The notes: generated from the letters alone by a model not told the origin. 64,000 bases of DNA from Bordetella genomosp. 8 (GCF_002119685.1 NZ_CP021108.1:124001-188000); one strand, 5' to 3'; positions 16,195 through 25,210 are shown, numbered from the stretch's first letter. Numbers and translations are program-made.

Positions 16195-17207
16195 GCGCGC
16201 CTGTCGCCATCACCCTGCGGCAATGCGCCAAGACCTGGCCCGACGGCACCCGCGCCCTGCATCCCGTCGATCTGGAAGTGGCTGGCGGCACCACGCTGGC
16301 GCTGCTCGGGCCGTCCGGCTGCGGCAAGACCACCCTGCTGCGCATGATGTGCGGGCTGGAGTCGCCCGATGCCGGCGGCAGCATCCGCTTCGACACTGAA
16401 GACGTCACCGCGCAGCCGCCGCAGGCGCGCGGCGTCGGCGTGGTTTTCCAGAACTATGCGCTGTTTCCCAACATGACGGTGGCCGATAACGTCGGCTACG
16501 GATTGCGCGTGCGCGGCATGAAGACGGCGGCGCGCGATGCCCGCGTGCGGCAGATGCTGGACCTGGTGCGCCTGGGTGAATACGCCGGACGCCGCATCGG
16601 CCAGTTGTCCGGCGGCCAGCGGCAGCGTGTCGCGCTGGCGCGCGCGCTGGCCATCCAGCCGCGCGTGCTCCTGCTTGACGAGCCCTTGACCGCGCTGGAC
16701 GCCAAGCTGCGCGAACAGTTGCGCGTCGAACTGGCCCAGCTGCTGCGCGAACTGGCGATCACCACCGTCATCGTCACGCACGACCAGGAAGAAGCCATGA
16801 TGCTGGGCGACCGCATCGCCGTGATGTCGGCTGGCCGCCTGGAACAGACCGGCACCGCCGAAGCGCTGTACCGCGCGCCCGCGACCGCTTTCGTCGGCGG
16901 TTTCCTGGGCACGCTGTGCCGCGTCCAGGCCGGCCTGGACGACGGCCTGCTGGTGCCCGGCAACGCGGATGTCGCCTTCCGCCCGCACGAAGCCGAACTG
17001 CATGCCGTGCCAGGCGGTTCGCCGGCTGGCGCTCTGCTCGGCGCCCTGGCCGGCACCGTCGTCGCGCGCTTCTTCCTGGGCGCGGCCGTGCGCCTGGAGA
17101 TCCGCCTGGACGACGGCCAGACTTTTCCCGTCTCGGCACCCGCCGACAGCACGCATGCGATCGGCGATCGCGTCGCCGTGCGGCTGCCGCGCCCCATGCC
17201 GGCTTGA
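16191..17207 (+). CDS. ABC importer ATP-binding protein (PotA-like)
   Basis: A 338-residue ATPase. Walker A is GPSGCGKTTLLR, the Q-loop VFQNYALFP, the signature LSGGQRQRVALARAL, Walker B VLLLDEPLTALD and the switch His is in THDQEEA. A C-terminal TOBE-like extension of about 100 residues follows (from AFRPHEAEL). Start codon overlaps the preceding permease by 4 nt. A 13-bp direct duplication (TTGATCCGCCGGC) begins within the stop region and fills the first part of the gap to the phosphodiesterase gene. Confidence 0.93.
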   Translation: MSAPVAITLRQCAKTWPDGTRALHPVDLEVAGGTTLALLGPSGCGKTTLLRMMCGLESPDAGGSIRFDTEDVTAQPPQARGVGVVFQNYALFPNMTVADNVGYGLRVRGMKTAARDARVRQMLDLVRLGEYAGRRIGQLSGGQRQRVALARALAIQPRVLLLDEPLTALDAKLREQLRVELAQLLRELAITTVIVTHDQEEAMMLGDRIAVMSAGRLEQTGTAEALYRAPATAFVGGFLGTLCRVQAGLDDGLLVPGNADVAFRPHEAELHAVPGGSPAGALLGALAGTVVARFFLGAAVRLEIRLDDGQTFPVSAPADSTHAIGDRVAVRLPRPMPA

Positions 17208-17276
17208 TCCGCCGGCTTGATCCGCCGGCCTGACCTTTTCCATCCCCACGCTACCCAGGACTTGCGCCGTACCGAC

Positions 17277-18098
17277 ATGCTCATTGCCCAGCTCAGCGAT
17301 CTACACATCCGCCTGCCCGGCCAGAAGGCCTACCGCGTGGTGGCGACCGATGCCTATCTGCCGCCCGCCGTCGCCGCCGTCAACGCGCAGCGCCCGCGGC
17401 CCGACATCGTCGTCATTTCCGGTGACCTGACCGATTTCGGCCGGCCGGCCGAATACGCCCATCTGAAGCACATGCTGGATGCGCTGGAAATGCCCTATCT
17501 GCTGCTGCCGGGCAACCACGACGACCGCGACGTGCTGGCCGAAGTCTTTGTCGAGCAGCCCTCGCTGCGCGGCTGCGATGGTTACGCGCAATATGTGGTC
17601 GACGACTATCCCGTGCGCATCATCGTGCTGGACACGGTGGTACCCGGCCAGAGCCATGGCGCGCTGTGCGCTCGCCGGCTGTCCTGGCTGGCGGGACGCC
17701 TGGCCGAACAGCCCGCGCGTCCCACGGTCGTGGCCATGCATCACCCGCCCTTCGCCACCGGCATCGGGCACATGGACGCCATCGGCTTGCTGCAGGGCGC
17801 GGACGAACTGGCGCGCATCGTCGGCCGGCACGGCAACATCGAACGCATCCTGTGCGGCCACCTGCATCGCAGCATCTACCGCCGTTTCGCCGGCACCATC
17901 GCATCGACCTGCCCCAGCCCCGCCCACCAGGTCGCCCTGGACCTGCGGCCGGATGCGCCGTCGGCCTTCGTCATGGAGCCGCCCGCCTTCATGCTGCACG
18001 AATGGCGCGAGGGTGGATTGGTCAGCCACCTGGCGTACATCGGCGACTACGCCGGACCCTACCCCTTCCATGAAGACGGCGGCCTGATCGACGAATGA
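17277..18098 (+). CDS. GpdQ-like metallophosphoesterase (glycerophosphodiesterase/cyclic-nucleotide phosphodiesterase family)
   Basis: A 273-residue calcineurin-like phosphoesterase, almost exactly the length of Enterobacter GpdQ. The binuclear-metal motifs are in order: DLH (residues 8-10), GDLTD, GNHDD, HHPP and GHLHR. There is no signal peptide, so it works in the cytoplasm on imported substrate. The ATG at 17277 begins the conserved MLIAQLSDLH. It sits 69 nt after the first importer's ATPase and is followed by a second, UgpBAEC-like importer. A glycerophosphodiester substrate is inferred; CpdA-like cAMP hydrolysis is the main alternative. Confidence 0.87.
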   Translation: MLIAQLSDLHIRLPGQKAYRVVATDAYLPPAVAAVNAQRPRPDIVVISGDLTDFGRPAEYAHLKHMLDALEMPYLLLPGNHDDRDVLAEVFVEQPSLRGCDGYAQYVVDDYPVRIIVLDTVVPGQSHGALCARRLSWLAGRLAEQPARPTVVAMHHPPFATGIGHMDAIGLLQGADELARIVGRHGNIERILCGHLHRSIYRRFAGTIASTCPSPAHQVALDLRPDAPSAFVMEPPAFMLHEWREGGLVSHLAYIGDYAGPYPFHEDGGLIDE

Positions 18099-18145
18099 TG
18101 CGCGGGGACGGCGGCTGCAACCGTCCCGTCATGTTCGCACTGCAC

Positions 18146-18163
18146 AATGAAAAGGATTTCATT
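18146..18163. promoter_or_regulatory. LacI-type operator before the second ABC importer
   Basis: A palindrome with perfect 7-bp arms, AATGAAA-AGGA-TTTCATT. Its core TGAAAAGGATTTCA differs from the 12443 site at only two central bases (ACGA to AGGA). It lies 54 nt before the ATPase gene and after the phosphodiesterase stop, so it should mark an internal promoter under the same repressor. Confidence 0.8.
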
Positions 18164-18217
18164 CGCAGCCACATTTGCAGTCAAAATAGGCCGGTCGCAG
18201 ACGAGGACCGAGGGGAA

Positions 18218-19294
18218 ATGGCAGCCATCGTTCTGGAACAGCTGACGAAGCGGTATACCGACACCGCGGCGGTCCGCGACATCGACCTCAATGTGCCCGA
18301 AGGCAGCTTCACGGTATTGCTGGGTCCGTCGGGATGCGGCAAGTCCACGACGCTGCGCATGATCGCCGGCCTGGATACGCCCAGTTCCGGCCGCATCCTG
18401 ATCGGTGGCCGCGACGTCACCCAGTTGCCGCCGGCGCAGCGCCGCATCGCCATGGTGTTCCAGTCGTATGCGCTGTTTCCGCACCTGAGCGTGCGCGACA
18501 ACATCCTGTTCGGGCTGAAGGTGCGCAAGGAGCCGCGCGCCGACCATGCGCGCCGTCTGGCTCGCGTGGCCGAGCTGCTGGGCCTGGAAAAACTCCTGGA
18601 CCGCAAGCCGGCGCAGTTGTCCGGCGGCCAGCAGCAGCGCGTCGCGCTGGGTCGCGCGGTGATTTCCGAAGCGCCCGTGTGCCTGATGGACGAGCCCTTG
18701 TCGAACCTGGATGCCCAGCTGCGCCACGACATGCGCCGCGAGATCCGTACGCTGCAGCGCCAGTTGGGCATCACCATGGTCTACGTCACGCACGACCAGA
18801 CCGAGGCCATGAGCATGGCCGACCAGATCGTCCTGCTGCGCAACGGCGCGGTCGAACAGTGCGATACGCCCGATGGACTGTATGCGCGTCCCGCCACCGA
18901 ATTCGCCGCGCGCTTCATCGGCACGCCGCCGATGAACCTGCTGACGCTGGATAGCGTCGGCGGCATGCATGTGGTGGCCGGCACCAACGAACCCGCGGTG
19001 GCCGGCGCGCCGGCCGATGCGGTACGCCTGGGCGTGCGGCCGGAACACATCCGCCTGGCGGCGCATGCATCGGATACGGTCGAGCGCGATCAGCGCGGCC
19101 ATCCGGCCGTCGTGCAGGGCGTCGAGTATTTCGGCGCGGACTCCATCGTCACCTGCGCCGTCGGCGCCAACGCCGGCGTCGCCGTGCGCCTGACCGGCCA
19201 TGCGACCGTCGCTGCCGGCGAGCGCGTGCAGCTGCGCTGGGCGCCGGAACGCCAGCATTTCTTCGGCCCCCAAGGCCTTGCCATTTCCTCCTGA
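18218..19294 (+). CDS. ABC importer ATP-binding protein (UgpC/MalK-like)
   Basis: A 358-residue CUT1-type ATPase. Walker A is GPSGCGKSTTLRM, Q-loop VFQSYALFP, signature LSGGQQQRVALGRA, Walker B VCLMDEPLSNLD, switch His in THDQTEA. The C-terminal TOBE/regulatory domain starts near residue 240 and includes LGVRPEHIRL. The ATG at 18218 has GAGGGG just upstream; the open frame extends further 5' but only through the operator. It is the first gene of the second importer operon. Confidence 0.92.
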   Translation: MAAIVLEQLTKRYTDTAAVRDIDLNVPEGSFTVLLGPSGCGKSTTLRMIAGLDTPSSGRILIGGRDVTQLPPAQRRIAMVFQSYALFPHLSVRDNILFGLKVRKEPRADHARRLARVAELLGLEKLLDRKPAQLSGGQQQRVALGRAVISEAPVCLMDEPLSNLDAQLRHDMRREIRTLQRQLGITMVYVTHDQTEAMSMADQIVLLRNGAVEQCDTPDGLYARPATEFAARFIGTPPMNLLTLDSVGGMHVVAGTNEPAVAGAPADAVRLGVRPEHIRLAAHASDTVERDQRGHPAVVQGVEYFGADSIVTCAVGANAGVAVRLTGHATVAAGERVQLRWAPERQHFFGPQGLAISS

Positions 19295-19313
19295 CCTTTA
19301 CCCGGAAGCCACT

Positions 19314-20606
19314 ATGCGACGCACCGTATTGAAAAGCCTTGCCGCCGTCATGGCCGGCGCGCTGTTTGCCTTGCCCGTCCACGCCCAGCAGCCCGTGGAC
19401 GTGGAGTTCTACTATCCCGTCGCGGTCGGCGGTCCCATCACCAAGATCATCGACACCATGGTGGCGGACTTCCACAAGGAAAATCCGGACATCAACATCA
19501 AGCCCGTGTACGCGGGCACCTACCAGGATTCCATCGCCAAGGTGCTGACGGCGATGAAGGGCGGACAGCCGCCCCAGCTGGCGGTGCTGCTGTCCACCGA
19601 TATGTACACGCTGATCGACGAAGACGCCGTGGTGCCCATCGACGGCCTTGCCGACGATGCCGCCGGCAAGGCCTGGCTGGGCGGCTTCTACGACGCCTTC
19701 ATGCAGAACAGCCGCACCGGCGGCCACGTGTGGGGCGTGCCCTTCCAGCGGTCGACCATCGTCATGTACTACAACAAGGACCTGTTCAAGGCGGCCGGCC
19801 TGGATCCCGAGCATCCCCCCGCCACATGGCAGGAGCTGGTCGACGCTTCGGTCAAGCTGACCAAAAAGGATGCTTCCGGCAACGTCACGCAGTGGGGCCT
19901 GGAAATTCCGTCGGGCGGCGCCTTCGCGTACTGGCTGTTCCAGGCGCTGACCACGCCCAACGGCGCCATCCTGATGAACGAAGCCGGCAACCAGGTCATG
20001 CTGGACAAGCCCGCCGTGGTCGAAGCCGCGCAGTTCTGGCGCGACCTGTCGGCCAAGCATGGCGCGATGCCCACAGGCACCATCGACTGGGGCACCACGC
20101 CCAAGGATTTCCTGGAGAAGAAAGCCGCCATCGTGTGGACCACCACGGGCAACTTGACCAACATCCGCGCCAATGCGAGCTTCCCCTTCGGCGTCGCGAT
20201 GATGCCGAAGAAGGTGCGCGGCGGCAGCCCCACCGGCGGCGGCAATTTCTATATCTTCAAGAGCGGCACGCCGGCCCAGCAGAAGGCCGCGCTGAAGTTC
20301 GCGCAGTGGGCCACGTCGCCCGAGCGCGCGGCCGACTGGAGCATTGCCACCGGCTATGTCGCGGTTACGCCCGCCGCTTGGGAAACCGCGAAGATGAAGC
20401 AGTACGCGCAGCAGGTGCCGGCCGCCGCCGTGGCCCGCGACCAGTTGGCGGTCAGCGTGGCGGAGTTTTCCACGCATGAGAACCAGCGCGTCACCAAGGT
20501 GCTGAACGATGCCCTGCAGGCCGTCCTGACGGGCGCCAAGCCGGCCCAGCAGGCGCTGAGCGACGCGCAGCGCGAGTCGGACCGCATCCTCAAGCCCTAC
20601 CGGTGA
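19314..20606 (+). CDS. ABC importer solute-binding protein (UgpB-like)
   Basis: A 430-residue periplasmic binding protein. Signal peptide residues 1-24 (cleavage after VHA). The mature protein has the family-1 layout of glycerol-3-phosphate and sugar binders (VDVEFYYPVAVGGPITKIID, VPFQRSTIVMYYNKDLFKAAG, GGGNFYIFKSG). The opening YYPVAVGG and a nearby aromatic-rich segment resemble UgpB, which binds glycerol-3-phosphate and glycerophosphocholine. This is by resemblance, not by checked ligand residues. It lies 19 nt after the ATPase gene and its stop overlaps the next start. Confidence 0.88.
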   Translation: MRRTVLKSLAAVMAGALFALPVHAQQPVDVEFYYPVAVGGPITKIIDTMVADFHKENPDINIKPVYAGTYQDSIAKVLTAMKGGQPPQLAVLLSTDMYTLIDEDAVVPIDGLADDAAGKAWLGGFYDAFMQNSRTGGHVWGVPFQRSTIVMYYNKDLFKAAGLDPEHPPATWQELVDASVKLTKKDASGNVTQWGLEIPSGGAFAYWLFQALTTPNGAILMNEAGNQVMLDKPAVVEAAQFWRDLSAKHGAMPTGTIDWGTTPKDFLEKKAAIVWTTTGNLTNIRANASFPFGVAMMPKKVRGGSPTGGGNFYIFKSGTPAQQKAALKFAQWATSPERAADWSIATGYVAVTPAAWETAKMKQYAQQVPAAAVARDQLAVSVAEFSTHENQRVTKVLNDALQAVLTGAKPAQQALSDAQRESDRILKPYR

Positions 20607-21487
20607 AATCCGTCGCGCCCTCGATGAAGGCGGTCCACGCCTGGCTGCTGTTGCTGCCGGCGGTGGTGCTGCTGGCCGCCTTCACGCACTTCCCCGCGGT
20701 CGCCACCCTTTGGCACAGTTTCTTTTCCACGCCCAAGGGCCGGCGGCCGGCGGTATTCGTCGGGCTGGACAACTACCAGGCGATGCGCGACGACCCGGTG
20801 TTCTGGCAGGCCTTGTGGAACAACCTGTGGTATGCCCTGGGCACCGTCCCCGCCGCGATCGCGCTGGCGCTGGCGATGGCGCTGTGGGTGAATGGCAGGC
20901 TACCCGGGCGCGGCTTCCTGCGTTTGTCGTATTTCACGCCCACCGTCCTGCCCATGGTGGCGGTCGCCAACATCTGGCTGTTCTTCTACACCCCGCAATA
21001 CGGGCTGATCGCGCAGGTCATGCAGGCCTTCGGCCTGCCCGGCGTGAACTGGCTGGGCTCGCGCGAAACCGCCTTGCCCGCGCTGATGCTGGTGTCGGTG
21101 TGGAAGGAAGCGGGCTTTTTCATGATCTTCTACCTGGCCGCGCTGCAAGGCGTGTCGCCGTCGCTGCGCGAAGCGGCCATGCTCGAAGGCGCGTCGCGCT
21201 GGCAGTACTTCTGGCGCGTGCTCTGGCCGCTGCTCATGCCGACCACCTTGTTCGTCGCCGTCAACGCCCTGATCAATGCGTTCCGCCTGGTCGACCATGT
21301 GCTGGTGATGACGCGCGGCGGCCCCGACAACGCCAGCACCCTGCTGCTTTTCTACATCTACCAGGTCGGCTTCAGTTTCTGGGACACCGCCTATGCGGCC
21401 ACCTTGACGGTGGTGCTCCTGGGCGTGCTGGGGCTGGCGGCGCTGCTCAAGTTCCGCTGGCTGGACAAGAGGACGCATTACCAATGA
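20603..21487 (+). CDS. ABC importer permease (UgpA-like)
   Basis: A 294-residue inner-membrane permease with six main hydrophobic segments and the EAA loop (REAAMLEGASRWQYFWRVLWP). The start is a GTG at 20603 overlapping the previous stop (GTGA); an in-frame ATG at 20624 is possible. The next gene overlaps it by 4 nt. Confidence 0.9.
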   Translation: MKSVAPSMKAVHAWLLLLPAVVLLAAFTHFPAVATLWHSFFSTPKGRRPAVFVGLDNYQAMRDDPVFWQALWNNLWYALGTVPAAIALALAMALWVNGRLPGRGFLRLSYFTPTVLPMVAVANIWLFFYTPQYGLIAQVMQAFGLPGVNWLGSRETALPALMLVSVWKEAGFFMIFYLAALQGVSPSLREAAMLEGASRWQYFWRVLWPLLMPTTLFVAVNALINAFRLVDHVLVMTRGGPDNASTLLLFYIYQVGFSFWDTAYAATLTVVLLGVLGLAALLKFRWLDKRTHYQ

Positions 21488-22281
21488 AGCGACTGGACAC
21501 GGCCGGCGCGTGGCTGCTGGGCATCCTGTGGATACTGCCGCTGCTGTACGCCGCGTGGGCGGCCTTCCATCCGCCGGCCTACGCCACCCGCTTCGACCTG
21601 TTCGCGCCGCTGACGTTGGAGAACTTCGCACGCGCCTGGGATGCCGCGCCCTTTCCGCGCTATTTCCTGAATACCTTCATGCTGGTGACCATGGTACTCG
21701 CCGCGCAACTGGTGCTGTCGACCCTGGCCGGCTATGCCTTCGCGCGCTTCCAGTTCCGCGGCCGCGACGCCTTGTTCCTGCTGGTGCTGCTGCAGCTGAT
21801 GGTGATGCCCGACGTGCTGATCGTCGAAAACTACCGCACCATGAGCTGGCTGGGCATACGCGATACCGTCTTCGCCATCGGCCTGCCGTATTTCGCCTCG
21901 GCCTTCGGCATCTTTCTGTTGCGCCAGACCTTCAAGACCATCCCGCGCGAGCTGGAAGAAGCCGCCCGCGTGGAAGGCGCGAATGGCTGGCAGATATTGA
22001 TGAAGGTGTACGTGCCGCTGGCGCGGCCCACGTATATCGCCTACGGCCTGGTGTCGGTCAGCTACCACTGGAACAACTTCCTGTGGCCGCTGATCATCAC
22101 GAACTCCGTCAATACGCGTCCGCTGACGGTGGGCTTGCAGGTGTTTTCTTCCACCGACCAGGGCATAGACTGGTCGGTGATCACCGCGGCGACGCTGCTG
22201 TCCGCCGCGCCCCTGCTGATCGCCTTCCTGCTGTTCCAGCGGCAGTTCGTGCAGTCCTTCCTGCGCGCCGGCATTCGCTGA
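21484..22281 (+). CDS. ABC importer permease (UgpE-like)
   Basis: A 265-residue permease partner of UgpA-like protein. It has six hydrophobic segments, an EAA loop (EEAARVEGANGWQILMKVYVP) and the WNNFLWPL segment common in CUT1 permeases. ATGA overlap with the previous gene. The last codons form the left arm of a strong hairpin shared with the convergent leuA end. Confidence 0.9.
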   Translation: MKRLDTAGAWLLGILWILPLLYAAWAAFHPPAYATRFDLFAPLTLENFARAWDAAPFPRYFLNTFMLVTMVLAAQLVLSTLAGYAFARFQFRGRDALFLLVLLQLMVMPDVLIVENYRTMSWLGIRDTVFAIGLPYFASAFGIFLLRQTFKTIPRELEEAARVEGANGWQILMKVYVPLARPTYIAYGLVSVSYHWNNFLWPLIITNSVNTRPLTVGLQVFSSTDQGIDWSVITAATLLSAAPLLIAFLLFQRQFVQSFLRAGIR

Positions 22282-22308
22282 GCGGGGCCGGCTCGCAGGA
22301 AGGACTGC
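22251..22308. terminator. Nested hairpin between convergent permease gene and leuA
   Basis: A perfect 14-bp inverted repeat (GCAGTCCTTCCTGC at 22251-22264 and its complement at 22295-22308), with an inner GCCGGC pair (22267-22272/22287-22292). It covers the last codons and stop of the permease gene and stops 4 nt short of leuA's end. Neither side has a T tract, so it may act by folding plus Rho, or as an mRNA 3'-end barrier for both transcripts. Confidence 0.7.
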
Positions 22309-22311
22309 GGG

Positions 22312-24024
22312 TCAGGCGTCGGCCGTCTCGGTGACAGGCGCTTCCTGTTCGGTGCCCGCCTTGAGATGGCGGTTCACCGCGCACAGCACGGCCTTGAACG
22401 ACGCGGTCACGATGTCCCGGTCCACGGCGACGCCGAAGCCGGTCGCAGATTCGCCCACGCGCACTTCGATATAGCTGGCGGCCCGGGTGTCCGACCCGGC
22501 GCCTATCGCGTGCTCGTGATAATCCATCACGCGCGCCGGCATGCCCAGCGCCGCCACGAAGGCGGAAATGGCGCCGTTGCCTTCGCCGGTGATCGTACGG
22601 CGCACGCCATCCACTTCGACGTCCGCCTCCACCCGGAAGTGCCGCGATTCGGCGGCCGACGGATCGCCGACGATGCGATGGCCGATCAGCTTCCACGGCG
22701 CGGTCTGTTCCAGGTACTCGCGCTTGAAGATGTCGTAGACATCCGTCGCGGTGACCTCGCGGCCGGTCTCGTCGGTGACGCGCTGGATCGCGCGGCTGAA
22801 TTCGATCTGCAGGCGGCGCGGCAGCACCAGGCCGTGTTCCTGTTCGAGCAGATACGACACGCCGCCCTTGCCGGACTGGCTGTTGACGCGGATCACCGCA
22901 TCGTAGCTGCGGCCCAGGTCGGCGGGGTCGATGGGCAGGTAGGGCACTTCCCACACGCCGTCGGACTGCTGTTGCGCCAGGCCCTTCTTGATGGCGTCCT
23001 GGTGCGAACCGGAGAACGCCGTGAACACCAGGTCGCCGGCGTAGGGATGGCGCGGATGCACGGGCAGCTGGTTGCAGTATTCCGCGCAGCGGCGCACTTC
23101 GTCGATATCGGAAAAATCCAGGCCGGGATGCACGCCCTGTGTGTACAGGTTCAAGGCCAAGGTGACCAGGTCGACGTTGCCGGTGCGTTCGCCGCTGCCG
23201 AACAGGCAGCCTTCGATGCGGTCCGCGCCCGCCATGACGGCGAACTCGGCGGCGGCCACGGCGGTGCCGCGGTCGTTATGCGGATGCACGCTCAGCACGA
23301 TGCTATCGCGGCGCGCCAAGTTCCGGTGCATCCATTCGATCTGGTCGGCATACAGATTGGGCGTGGTCGCCTCGATCGTGGCCGGCAGGTTGACGATCAT
23401 CTTGTTGGACGGCGTGGGCTGCCATACGGCGCTGACCGCGTCGACCACTTCCAGCGCGAACTCGGGTTCGGTCGTGCTGAAGACTTCGGGCGAGTATTCG
23501 TAGCCCCATTGCGTTTCCGGGTGGCGCGCCACCGCGGCCTTCACCAGCGCGGTGCCGGTGGTGGCGATCTTGCGGATCTCGTCCTTGCCCATATTGAAGA
23601 CGATCTTGCGGAAGGCCGGGGCCACCGCGTTGTACAGGTGCACGATGGCGCGACGCGCGCCCGCGGCCGCTTCCGCCGTACGCTGGATCAGGTCTTCACG
23701 CGATTGCGTCAGCACGATGATGACCACGTCATCCGGGATGCGCTTCTCGTCGATCAGCTTGCGCACGAAGTCGAAATCCGTCTGCGACGCCGACGGAAAG
23801 CCCACTTCGATTTCCTTGAACCCGATCTTCACCAGTTGCTCGAAGAAGCGCAGCTTGCGTTCCACGCTCATCGGCTCGATCAGGGACTGGTTGCCGTCGC
23901 GCAGGTCGGTGCTCATCCAGATCGGCGGCTGCGTGATGCGGCGGCTGGGCCAGGTGCGTTCGGCGTAGTCTTTCGTGAAGGGCGCGAAGGGACGGTATTT
24001 CTGTGCGGGGTTGGCAAGCATCAT
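22312..24024 (-). CDS. leuA: 2-isopropylmalate synthase
   Basis: A 570-residue enzyme that condenses acetyl-CoA with 2-oxoisovalerate, the first step of leucine synthesis. The catalytic TIM barrel carries DLRDGNQSL (metal Asp) and [10 protein letters not shown] (metal His pair). The C-terminal leucine-binding regulatory domain (LeuA dimer, from about residue 435) is complete, so feedback inhibition is expected. The length and [13 protein letters not shown] start identify the long LeuA type. GAGGT lies 8 nt before the ATG at 24024. A Leu-rich leader peptide gene is 190 nt upstream. Confidence 0.96.
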   Translation of the reverse strand: MMLANPAQKYRPFAPFTKDYAERTWPSRRITQPPIWMSTDLRDGNQSLIEPMSVERKLRFFEQLVKIGFKEIEVGFPSASQTDFDFVRKLIDEKRIPDDVVIIVLTQSREDLIQRTAEAAAGARRAIVHLYNAVAPAFRKIVFNMGKDEIRKIATTGTALVKAAVARHPETQWGYEYSPEVFSTTEPEFALEVVDAVSAVWQPTPSNKMIVNLPATIEATTPNLYADQIEWMHRNLARRDSIVLSVHPHNDRGTAVAAAEFAVMAGADRIEGCLFGSGERTGNVDLVTLALNLYTQGVHPGLDFSDIDEVRRCAEYCNQLPVHPRHPYAGDLVFTAFSGSHQDAIKKGLAQQQSDGVWEVPYLPIDPADLGRSYDAVIRVNSQSGKGGVSYLLEQEHGLVLPRRLQIEFSRAIQRVTDETGREVTATDVYDIFKREYLEQTAPWKLIGHRIVGDPSAAESRHFRVEADVEVDGVRRTITGEGNGAISAFVAALGMPARVMDYHEHAIGAGSDTRAASYIEVRVGESATGFGVAVDRDIVTASFKAVLCAVNRHLKAGTEQEAPVTETADA

Positions 24025-24214
24025 CGGGTGACCTCTGGGCTGGTAGCGCGAATCCCGGCGCGCGGCATCGTGCGGCGATACCGCCGCGGTTCCTGCCGGC
24101 ATCGCCCGCATCGGCGGCGACGCACTCGAACAGGCGGCCTGGACTGGCCAGCGGGATTCTTTATTTAAGGGGAAAGACGTTGTGGCGCAACGGCTGCCGA
24201 ACTGCCACGGGACG

Positions 24215-24322
24215 CTAGGCCCGGCAACCGATCAGTAGTTGTAGCGATAGCGCCAGCGCGCCGACAGTCCCTAGCGTGGAATGCAAACCGCCCATCGGCG
24301 CGTCGAAGCGTCCGGTGGTCAT
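24215..24322 (-). CDS. leuL: leu operon leader peptide (attenuator), 35 aa
   Basis: A 35-codon frame upstream of leuA, read on the same strand, with the C-terminal half [16 protein letters not shown]. Seven of 35 residues are Leu, and four of those use CTA, the codon that is very rare in such high-GC genes. This is the same trick as the enterobacterial leuL control codons. Start is the ATG at 24322 or the in-frame ATG at 24295; neither has a good ribosome-binding site. After the TAG, GTGGC/GCCAC and CGG/CCG pairings are possible but the following T tract is weak. Ribosome stalling at CTA when charged tRNA-Leu is scarce is the inferred control. Confidence 0.75.
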   Translation of the reverse strand: MTTGRFDAPMGGLHSTLGTVGALALSLQLLIGCRA

Positions 24323-24380
24323 CGCGAGAGGGATGCGGTTAGCGGCCATGGGATGTGATGATGGGCAAGCCGTAAGTCAA

Positions 24381-24409
24381 CCACATTTCGGTGGAAGACG
24401 CAAATGTGG
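24381..24409. promoter_or_regulatory. Inverted repeat upstream of the leuA promoter
   Basis: Perfect 8-bp arms, CCACATTT and AAATGTGG, separated by 13 nt. Seen from leuA, it lies directly upstream of the TTGACT -35-like hexamer, the place of an activator or repressor site. The spacing is long for a LacI site and suits a LysR-type or other dimeric regulator; which one is not known. Confidence 0.6.
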
Positions 24410-24490
24410 CGCCCCGGGCGGCGGGCGAATCGGCGCCCGAGATCAACGCTTATATATCGCGCGTATCTGTCGACGCTTATCTAGCGACGC

Positions 24491-25210
24491 TTATTTGATC
24501 GGCCCGATGCGCGGTTCGATAGGGCCGTCGGCATCGACGCCCGCCCGCACGGGGTGGCGGCGGTCGCCCAGCAGTTCCGTGCCCTGCGGCGCGGCGCGGT
24601 CGGGGCGGCCCAGGCCGGGACGGCCGTCACGGTCGGCGCGGGCAACGGCATCACCGCGGTCCAGGCGCCCGGGGACCACCTGTGGGATGCCCAGCAGCGC
24701 TTCCTGTTCGCGCACCATGGCGATCTTGGCGATGCGGCCATGGCGCACTTCCCACAGCGTGCGTTGCAAATCCCCAACAGTAAAGGGTTCATCACGGCTG
24801 CCCCAGCTCCAGCGCATGACGCCCAGGACTTCATCGCTGAGTTCGCCGGCCAGTTCCGTGAAGGTGTCCGCCGGCACCGTTCGCAGGCGGGCGGCGTCCA
24901 TGTTGGCGCGCAGCCAGGCCCGCACCGCGAAGAACACGATCAGCGACCAGATCAGCGCTACCGCCCACCACAGATAGGGATTGATGCGGTTCAACAGCTC
25001 TATCGTGGAGGCCCCCAGGGGGTGCAGGAACTGGTAATCCAGCGTGGCGCCGAAGGCCAGGATGCGCTGGGCCACCAGCAGCCAGATCACCACCGCCACG
25101 GCGATGACGACCGCCCGCAGCACCAGTCTGGGGGACGACAGTTTCAGCAGCGTCTGGCGAATCAGGCGGCTGTCCTGGCGGATGCGTTCGGGCGAAGTCA
25201 GGTTCATCAT
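24491..25210 (-). CDS. Conserved hypothetical membrane protein, 239 aa
   Basis: I do not recognise this gene. It has two transmembrane helices near the N-terminus (about residues 33-50, VLRAVVIAVAVVIWLLVA, and 80-98, WWAVALIWSLIVFFAVRAW) with a short loop between. A C-terminal cytoplasmic part of about 140 residues (TVGDLQRTLWEVRHGRIAKIAMVREQ) ends in an Arg/Asp/Gly/Pro-rich tail. Its ATG overlaps the ATG of divergent rpoN (25209), so the two genes leave no room for ordinary separate promoters. Confidence 0.65.
   Translation of the reverse strand: MMNLTSPERIRQDSRLIRQTLLKLSSPRLVLRAVVIAVAVVIWLLVAQRILAFGATLDYQFLHPLGASTIELLNRINPYLWWAVALIWSLIVFFAVRAWLRANMDAARLRTVPADTFTELAGELSDEVLGVMRWSWGSRDEPFTVGDLQRTLWEVRHGRIAKIAMVREQEALLGIPQVVPGRLDRGDAVARADRDGRPGLGRPDRAAPQGTELLGDRRHPVRAGVDADGPIEPRIGPIK

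Larger units (their letters stand above)
24025..24490. other. leuA leader and promoter region
   Basis: 466 bases without a protein gene apart from the leader peptide (24215-24322). On the minus strand a TTGACT hexamer at 24375-24380 could be a -35 for leuA, just downstream of the palindrome at 24381-24409. Three copies of a CGACGCTTAT-like motif lie at 24446-24492, the last touching the end of the next gene. I could not settle the attenuator fold between leader stop and leuA. Confidence 0.55.
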
